A stretch of 64,000 nucleotides of DNA from a virus, in IMG/VR virus record IMGVR_UViG_3300043425_001634, positions 27,508 to 91,507 of that record. One strand, given 5' to 3'. Positions within the stretch are counted from its first letter, which is position 1. The number at the start of each line of letters is the position of its first letter. The notes under the pieces are model-generated. The model did no database searches, was not told the origin of the DNA, and was given only the letters and a program-made list of their open reading frames with translations. Positions 59,061 through 64,000 of the stretch are shown one piece after another. The position numbers and the translations under genes are program-made.

Positions 59061-61147
59061 TTTTTTTCAGCGTGATAATCGACGAAGTTCATAGAACTCT
59101 TGCAGTAAGGGATGATTACCTTGTAGTTAAGCTTTGATGCTTTGTTGGTTTTCCATCCTTTATAGGCGATCGTATTTTTGGCATGGTAGCGGGTTAATCC
59201 GTCAAAAACTTTAATTACCGAGTCAACGTCGATTTGTTTTTTGTTCTCCCAAAACATCAATAAGAGACTGCGGATATTCTCCTCATTAAATGCCATTAAT
59301 TCCTGTTCTTTTTGGAATTCGTCGAACTTCTCTATAAAGTCGGAGGTGGAAGCATCACGCAACTCGGTACGCCGAAAAACTTCATCCCAGAACCGCGCTT
59401 TTAGATATTTCGCTTCTTTCTCAAAGGAATTATGACGATCGCGTTCGCTTGATTCTGCTTTTGATTGGGTACTCTCCCAATCCCGCAAGCCGATCCCCTG
59501 GAGGGCAAAATCTAACTTAGCTTGCGCCACAAACTTTTCTCGCAGGGCATCGAGTGCAAGTTCGTATTGATGAACCAAGGTAACGATAATATCAGATCGC
59601 CCCAGTCCTGCGGTGGTGGGCTGCGCGATCGCACTTTCAAAGTCCTCTTTAGTAAATGTTTGAGAACGATTCTCATTCTCAAATTTAAATTTGAATTCTT
59701 GGGGGGACTGCTTTGGTTTATCTAGAGTAATCATTTGAATCGGGCAATCCGTGGATCGTCCCGCAAATTCAAAGCAAGATCCAAGGCTTTTGCTTTTGCC
59801 GTGGAGTCGGATTAATTCCGCCAGCCTTACATTCTTTGTAAAGCGTGGAGTTTCTGGCAATAAAGCCACGATCCGTCCCCCTGGTTTGAGTATTTCCCAA
59901 GCGTGGAAAATGTGAGCCAGACCGCTGGAAAATGGCGGATTCATAATGATTGAGGGGCAACACTCCCGCTCATTGAAAGTCAGAAAATCATTGCCTACCA
60001 ATAGGTACTCCTTGCCTTTCAGCGTTGCGGCCAAATCTGGATCGATTTCGATCCCCCGAAGCTGATTTTTGCGATCGCTGCCGTATTTGTCAACATAAAC
60101 AGCGATTGCATCCAATAGATTCCCCTTTCCTGCGCTAGGGTCAAGCACAGGGAAAACTAATTTGATGTCGCGATCGCGCTTTAGTTCCGCCGCCATTTTA
60201 TCGGCGATCTTCTTCGGTGTGGGATAGAATTGGTGAGCGAAGACAAATGCTTTATAGCACTGATCTTTTTCCTCGTCGTTAATACCGGTGTCTACCGTGG
60301 CGGTGGTATCGGTATCGGTATCGGTATCGGTATTGGTATCGGTAACTTCTGCCTTTATTATGGCGTCAGCGCTAGGGGCATCTTCTAGGTTGCGCTCCCC
60401 ATAATAAAAACCAAACTTGTTAAAACGCTCTAGGATACAGATATAGATATCGCTCAATAAACAATCTGCCGTTCCTATTACTGGGTTGGATTCGTAGACA
60501 GATTTAGCAAAAGTGATCGCCTCATCGCTCCATTTGTGCTCGTAGTTAAAGCGATACTCAAAATCTACTGACTCCAGCACACTTATAACATCAGCCTTTC
60601 TTGGACCATCAACCCAGGAAATTGTTATGCTTTCTTCTGTGTACATTGATTTGTACTTTCTAGTCTTAAACTCGCAGAGTTTAAAAACAGTTTTTAAAAT
60701 TTTCTTAATTTTGTTAGCAGATTTTGACTTTTCTCTTTTTTCCTGTGGCGGCAACAAGTGATCCAGCCCGACTCCTCGCGGCGGCTCGACGTTGGCGAAT
60801 TTCTCTTTATTTTCGCTTAAGTAACGAGATAATTGAGCATAATTTTTAACCACCAGTCCATTAGCGTGATCAATTATTATCGATCTGCCTAGCGGTTCAA
60901 GATTATCAGGCTCCAAAGGAAAATCAGAGGAACAAAATTTATTAATCCTTAACGATTTCCATAAGGCCAATAATATCCCCGTGCTGGCTAATGGTGAGTC
61001 AGTTATAAAGTTTAACGTTTTGTTGTCGGCCAATGTATCCATATCTAAATCATCATATTTGATGATTTGATCATCATTCTGTGTCATTGCTGTCATCTCT
61101 GCCATTTCGTTGATCAGAGATTCGATATCTGTAAATAGTTTTAGCAT
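59057..61147 (-). CDS. N6-adenine-type DNA methyltransferase, DUF4942-like
   Basis: The ATG at 61147 has GGAG seven bases upstream (a longer frame begins at 61225). About 696 residues. SAM site LDPSAGKGNLLDAI near 335-348 and catalytic MNPPFSSGLAHIF near 400; downstream LKPGGRIVALLPE. A Thr/Asp dipeptide repeat (TNTDTDTDTDTT) near 275 comes from tandem GGTATC units. An N-terminal domain (YAQLSRYLSEN..EPPRGVGLDHL) resembles part of the protein at 62927. The N-terminus MLKLFTDIE looks like a weak clamp-binding peptide. Confidence 0.8.
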   Translation of the reverse strand: MLKLFTDIESLINEMAEMTAMTQNDDQIIKYDDLDMDTLADNKTLNFITDSPLASTGILLALWKSLRINKFCSSDFPLEPDNLEPLGRSIIIDHANGLVVKNYAQLSRYLSENKEKFANVEPPRGVGLDHLLPPQEKREKSKSANKIKKILKTVFKLCEFKTRKYKSMYTEESITISWVDGPRKADVISVLESVDFEYRFNYEHKWSDEAITFAKSVYESNPVIGTADCLLSDIYICILERFNKFGFYYGERNLEDAPSADAIIKAEVTDTNTDTDTDTDTTATVDTGINDEEKDQCYKAFVFAHQFYPTPKKIADKMAAELKRDRDIKLVFPVLDPSAGKGNLLDAIAVYVDKYGSDRKNQLRGIEIDPDLAATLKGKEYLLVGNDFLTFNERECCPSIIMNPPFSSGLAHIFHAWEILKPGGRIVALLPETPRFTKNVRLAELIRLHGKSKSLGSCFEFAGRSTDCPIQMITLDKPKQSPQEFKFKFENENRSQTFTKEDFESAIAQPTTAGLGRSDIIVTLVHQYELALDALREKFVAQAKLDFALQGIGLRDWESTQSKAESSERDRHNSFEKEAKYLKARFWDEVFRRTELRDASTSDFIEKFDEFQKEQELMAFNEENIRSLLLMFWENKKQIDVDSVIKVFDGLTRYHAKNTIAYKGWKTNKASKLNYKVIIPYCKSSMNFVDYHAEKN

Positions 61148-61221
61148 TGTTTGACTCCATTTATTTGGTGGTGGATAGAGGCGATCGCCAGTTTGATATG
61201 GTGGTGGCGATCGCGTGTCGG

Positions 61222-61755
61222 TCAAAGCTTCTGCAATTCTTTAAAAAGCTTTAATCTGGTTTTTTCGGATCCGTGCGATTTCACATATAGGCAGTAATCA
61301 AAATATGAGAATCCCTTGATCCTCATGTATTCGTTGGGGTGATCCCTTAAAAGGAGATCGTCCTTTTTTGTCTCTATTAAAGCAATCAAATTTTCTAGCC
61401 TTGACTGCTTTTTAGTTTTTTCCAGTCCTTTTATGGCACTGTTTACTTTCGCCGTGATCGGATCTGAAAGGTCAAAAGCCTTTTTAATACAGTCAGATCC
61501 AACCTTAAATACTAATCCGTCGCTAGATTGTAGGCTGAATTCAAACTTCAATCCGTTACCGCAATAATCGCAGCATCCCACGGGAGTTATATGTCCGTTG
61601 GGGTAAGTGTAGATTTTTTCTTTTACCCCTAGATAGGAGTATGGATATTTGCCTAGTCCCTTTTTCTCGAATGGGTGCAATGCCCCTAGCTTTAACTCGT
61701 CTATGATTTTTTCCAGTTCTTTAAAAAACTGGATTTTTCTTAATTCTTTTGTCAT
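61222..61755 (-). CDS. hypothetical protein with one CxxC pair
   Basis: Start MTKELRKIQFFKELEK at 61755, an ATGA overlap with the upstream stop. About 177 residues. CCDYCGNGLKFEF and GSDCIKKAF could form a zinc site; C-terminal helices. Found with similar layout in phages as far as I recall, function unknown. Confidence 0.6.
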   Translation of the reverse strand: MTKELRKIQFFKELEKIIDELKLGALHPFEKKGLGKYPYSYLGVKEKIYTYPNGHITPVGCCDYCGNGLKFEFSLQSSDGLVFKVGSDCIKKAFDLSDPITAKVNSAIKGLEKTKKQSRLENLIALIETKKDDLLLRDHPNEYMRIKGFSYFDYCLYVKSHGSEKTRLKLFKELQKL

Positions 61756-62903
61756 TCTTTTTTTCCACAATTAACAGTTTTGACTACCATTTTATGATCA
61801 GCGACATTAATAGTGGTTACGGATTTATTTTCTTTACTCATAATTTCATGGGTTTCTATTTCCATCTTTATCATTCCTTTATTGATAGAATGATCAACCT
61901 TCATGGAACCCACTTTTCTAATGGCTTCTAATAAATACCTGGGATTTACAGAAACATTAATCTCAGATTCAATGACCGCAAGGTTAGTTATTGACAATTG
62001 CTGATTTAGATCCATATCCCCGTCAATAATTTTTATGGACAGGGTATCACTGCTTAAGGTGATATCAACAGGATTGTGTTTATATGCTTGACTGTTCGTT
62101 TGAGACAATACTTTGGTTAATAAAATTTTATTAACCAAAAATCCTTTAATATTTAGGCAGTTTATCTCAGGGTCGATCATTAAAGATTTAATGACGTTAA
62201 CGACCGATTCGATATTTTTAATTTCGGCATCCGATCTCTCTGTTTTTACAATCCAATTGCCAATACTCAGTAATTGAATAGAGTGATCTGCCGTGGCTTC
62301 AATCCGTAGTGATTTATCACCATCTTTAACAGATTTGATAAATTCAATTATCAGCGGGTTAAAACTCGCAACACAACCATCCGTTAAGGAATCTGGTAAT
62401 TCATATTTAGCAACTCTATGACCATCACAACTGGCAATACAGCTATTGATTATGTAGAGATTTTTTAACTTAGCTGCTTTGTCGGATTTATTATTGGCAC
62501 GAAATGGCTCTATTAATTTTATGCCGTTTAAAAATTCCTCTAAATTTGTACAGTAATTAGAAAAATTATTGTCAGTAGATTTTACTTTGGTGGTGGGAAT
62601 AAATCTAACTAAGATATCTTGTATTTTTGCCAGGTTTCTGGCAAAAATTGATAGCTCAATACAACTAGATTCGCTGTATTCTGTTGATATTCGCTTAAAT
62701 TTTTCAGCTTCAATGAAAATTGAAAAATTTCTATCAGCAGGTGTCACTATATCGATATTAGCGATATAGCTTATGTTTCCATAAGTAACAACTAAATTAG
62801 GGTTATGTTGATCGATGTTTGTATCGATCTGAATGTATTTGCCATGAGAAGCGAAATTTTCCGCCTCTAGAATTTTGAAAAAATTAGCAGTGTTAATTAG
62901 CAT
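61752..62903 (-). CDS. divergent sliding-clamp-like protein
   Basis: 383 residues. The pattern follows DnaN without close identity: domain-II-type SCIASCDGHRVAKYELP (compare ATDGHRLAMIEIP in the dnaN here), LIIEFIKSVKDGDKSLRIEA (compare kal/elak), NWIVKTERSDAEIKNIESV, and domain-III-type INVSVNPRYLLEAIRKVGS. It lacks the C-terminal MPMR-like end. A second processivity clamp or a clamp inhibitor/decoy is inferred. Coupled to 61222 by ATGA. Confidence 0.55.
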   Translation of the reverse strand: MLINTANFFKILEAENFASHGKYIQIDTNIDQHNPNLVVTYGNISYIANIDIVTPADRNFSIFIEAEKFKRISTEYSESSCIELSIFARNLAKIQDILVRFIPTTKVKSTDNNFSNYCTNLEEFLNGIKLIEPFRANNKSDKAAKLKNLYIINSCIASCDGHRVAKYELPDSLTDGCVASFNPLIIEFIKSVKDGDKSLRIEATADHSIQLLSIGNWIVKTERSDAEIKNIESVVNVIKSLMIDPEINCLNIKGFLVNKILLTKVLSQTNSQAYKHNPVDITLSSDTLSIKIIDGDMDLNQQLSITNLAVIESEINVSVNPRYLLEAIRKVGSMKVDHSINKGMIKMEIETHEIMSKENKSVTTINVADHKMVVKTVNCGKKE

Positions 62904-62926
62904 GGTGGTGATTTAGTGGTAGTAAT

Positions 62927-63595
62927 TTAATTGTGGCAACGCAATGCCATCATCAGATAGATGGCATTTTTGATTGTTTTTAGTTTGTAAGTGGCTTTAC
63001 TAGATTCCGCTTTAAAGGTAATGATGATTTCCTTTAAGTCATCGTTATTGTCAGCGATCATCTTTAGCTGACGTTCATTTTTACCGGACAATTTTAGTCC
63101 AGTCTGTCCCTCTATTTGGCTGATTATTTCAGCCTTAATGTCTGCTGATAACATGGTCTTATCAGTCTTGTCATATAGACTAATCACTTTCTGTGACTCA
63201 TATTTTTGTTTATTACCAATCAATCCATCTAGCCCAATCTCCCTCGGTGGCTGTATGTTAATCACTTCAGAAGATTGCAGCAGATAGTTCATTAACTCTA
63301 AGTAAGTGCCTAAAATCTTGTTGTATCCAACTACCAGTTTTTCTGGTAGGGGACAATCATTTTCCTTGTAATACTTAGCTAGATCCCACAATTCATCTTG
63401 GGACAAATTGTGGTAACATAAATTCAATTCTTGCCATAGCGTGATCAACAACTTACCCGGTAACACAACGACCAAGGAATTGTCATTGTATTGTAATTTT
63501 GTGGTTTGAATTGTTAGCGACTTGTATCCGATGGTAATTAAAGCTTCAATCTCTTTAAAAAGAGATTGACTAGATAATATTTTTGCCGCCGTCAT
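62927..63595 (-). CDS. hypothetical protein sharing a domain with the methylase
   Basis: 222 residues. TYLELMNYLLQSSEVINIQP and PREIGLDGL match YAQLSRYLSENKEKFANVEP and PRGVGLDHL of the methylase at 59057. The N-terminus SSQSLFKEIEALI resembles the clamp-type peptides of neighbours. The C-terminal part (KLKTIKNAIYLMMALR) is helical. Function unknown. Confidence 0.6.
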   Translation of the reverse strand: MTAAKILSSQSLFKEIEALITIGYKSLTIQTTKLQYNDNSLVVVLPGKLLITLWQELNLCYHNLSQDELWDLAKYYKENDCPLPEKLVVGYNKILGTYLELMNYLLQSSEVINIQPPREIGLDGLIGNKQKYESQKVISLYDKTDKTMLSADIKAEIISQIEGQTGLKLSGKNERQLKMIADNNDDLKEIIITFKAESSKATYKLKTIKNAIYLMMALRCHN

Positions 63596-63624
63596 TTTGC
63601 TTTCTCCAAAATCAGGGATTAATC

Positions 63625-63661
63625 ATGGTACTTACTCACAATGTTTATGAGTAAGTACCAT
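63625..63661. terminator. intergenic hairpin
   Basis: Perfect 14-base arms (63625-63638 and 63648-63661) with a 9-base loop, between two minus-strand genes. Confidence 0.55.
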
Positions 63662-63672
63662 TACCTTTACCT

Positions 63673-64000
63673 TTACGCTCCGATCAACTCCACAAGTTCA
63701 GTATCAGTTAATCCCCGGCGGAAATCCACGATCGCATCATTTATGATGCTTATCGCTAGGCATTGATGCTCGACGACCCAAAGCATCCCATAGCTATTTA
63801 AAAGCCACTGGGATTTAACGTTGTTTAATTTTTTGATGTCATCTTTGATGGCATTAATATCAAAATTAAAAGTAGTTCGTTTATAAGCGATCGCGGTGGT
63901 GGATTCGGAGGCGATCGCGGTGGTGGATTCGGAGGCGATCGCGGTGGTGGATTCGGAGGCGATCGCGGTGGTGGATTCGGAGGCGATCGCGGTGGTGGAT
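63673..64000 (-). CDS. protein with SESTTAIA repeats, truncated by the right edge
   Basis: Open on the minus strand from the window edge to TAA at 63673, at least 109 codons; the start lies beyond 64000. The visible N-terminal side is at least four SESTTAIA octapeptides, followed by [40 protein letters not shown] and [12 protein letters not shown]. The C-terminal part resembles small helical cyanobacterial proteins; no family recognised. Confidence 0.6.
   Translation of the reverse strand, partial: STTAIASESTTAIASESTTAIASESTTAIASESTTAIAYKRTTFNFDINAIKDDIKKLNNVKSQWLLNSYGMLWVVEHQCLAISIINDAIVDFRRGLTDTELVELIGA
63887..64000. repeat. 24-bp tandem repeat built on HIP1
   Basis: Unit GCGATCGCGGTGGTGGATTC plus GGAG, four full copies and a partial one to the edge, all identical. 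Each unit contains one GCGATCGC. On the minus strand it encodes SESTTAIA. Further copies may follow outside the window. Confidence 0.9.

Overview
The window reads as the genome, or integrated genome, of a temperate siphovirus-like phage or phage-plasmid of a cyanobacterium. The cyanobacterial assignment rests on the many HIP1 octamers (GCGATCGC), an adenosylcobalamin-type ribonucleotide reductase, an intein-bearing ThyX and an IS1-type element. The phage assignment rests on large and small terminase, portal, a MuF-type head protein, a probable prohead protease, major capsid protein, a probable tail tube, a tail-assembly chaperone pair with its -1 frameshift site, a repeat-built tail fibre, integrase and excisionase. 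No tape-measure gene is visible, so part of the tail module lies outside the window.

Layout. 0-1.6 kb: small minus-strand genes facing a Cro-like regulator across an operator-rich divergent promoter. 1.7-11.5 kb: Dam methylase plus the head-tail operon on the minus strand (protease, capsid, connector-type genes, tail tube, gpG/gpGT). 11.5-13.4 kb: tail protein and tail fibre on the plus strand. 13.3-21.9 kb: two 44-bp copies of a tRNA 3' half (CAU anticodon loop to acceptor) 7.1 kb apart, enclosing thyX with intein, a zinc protein, a PP-loop sulfurtransferase-like gene and a giant primase-helicase; integrase and excisionase follow. 21.9-31.4 kb: minus-strand nucleic-acid-processing genes (RusA-like resolvase, adenine methylase, DUF5131, second PP-loop protein, SAP/SWIM protein) and several unknowns. 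31.8-32.2 kb: a collapsed cytosine methylase. 32.3-35.7 kb: plus-strand tmk, dnaN sliding clamp and a membrane PAS protein. 35.7-41.7 kb: a compact 11-gene membrane module (tethered P-loop ATPase, M23/muramidase protein, small membrane proteins). 41.8-45.7 kb: broken ATPase, nrdJ, MazG and a candidate sRNA. 46.7-51.5 kb: terminases and the divergent portal/MuF operon. 51.5-53.6 kb: IS1-like element beside a SWIM-protein gene. 53.7-58.5 kb: small genes, a roughly 440-nt structured non-coding RNA candidate, and four identical 84-nt structured repeats around a small gene. 58.5-64 kb: regulator, DUF4942-type methylase, a second divergent clamp-like protein and a gene with HIP1-built peptide repeats.

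How it fits together. ThyX, Tmk, NrdJ and MazG supply dNTPs; the primase-helicase, DnaN, the second clamp-like protein and RusA handle replication and junctions. At least five nucleic-acid-modifying proteins carry a terminal QL(S/D/N)LF peptide, the known beta-clamp-binding motif, which suggests that modification is tethered to the phage-encoded clamp. Several small HTH repressors sit beside palindromes. Several genes are split by one-base shifts, mostly at homopolymers; some are probably programmed (gpGT, IS), others may be decay or sequence errors.
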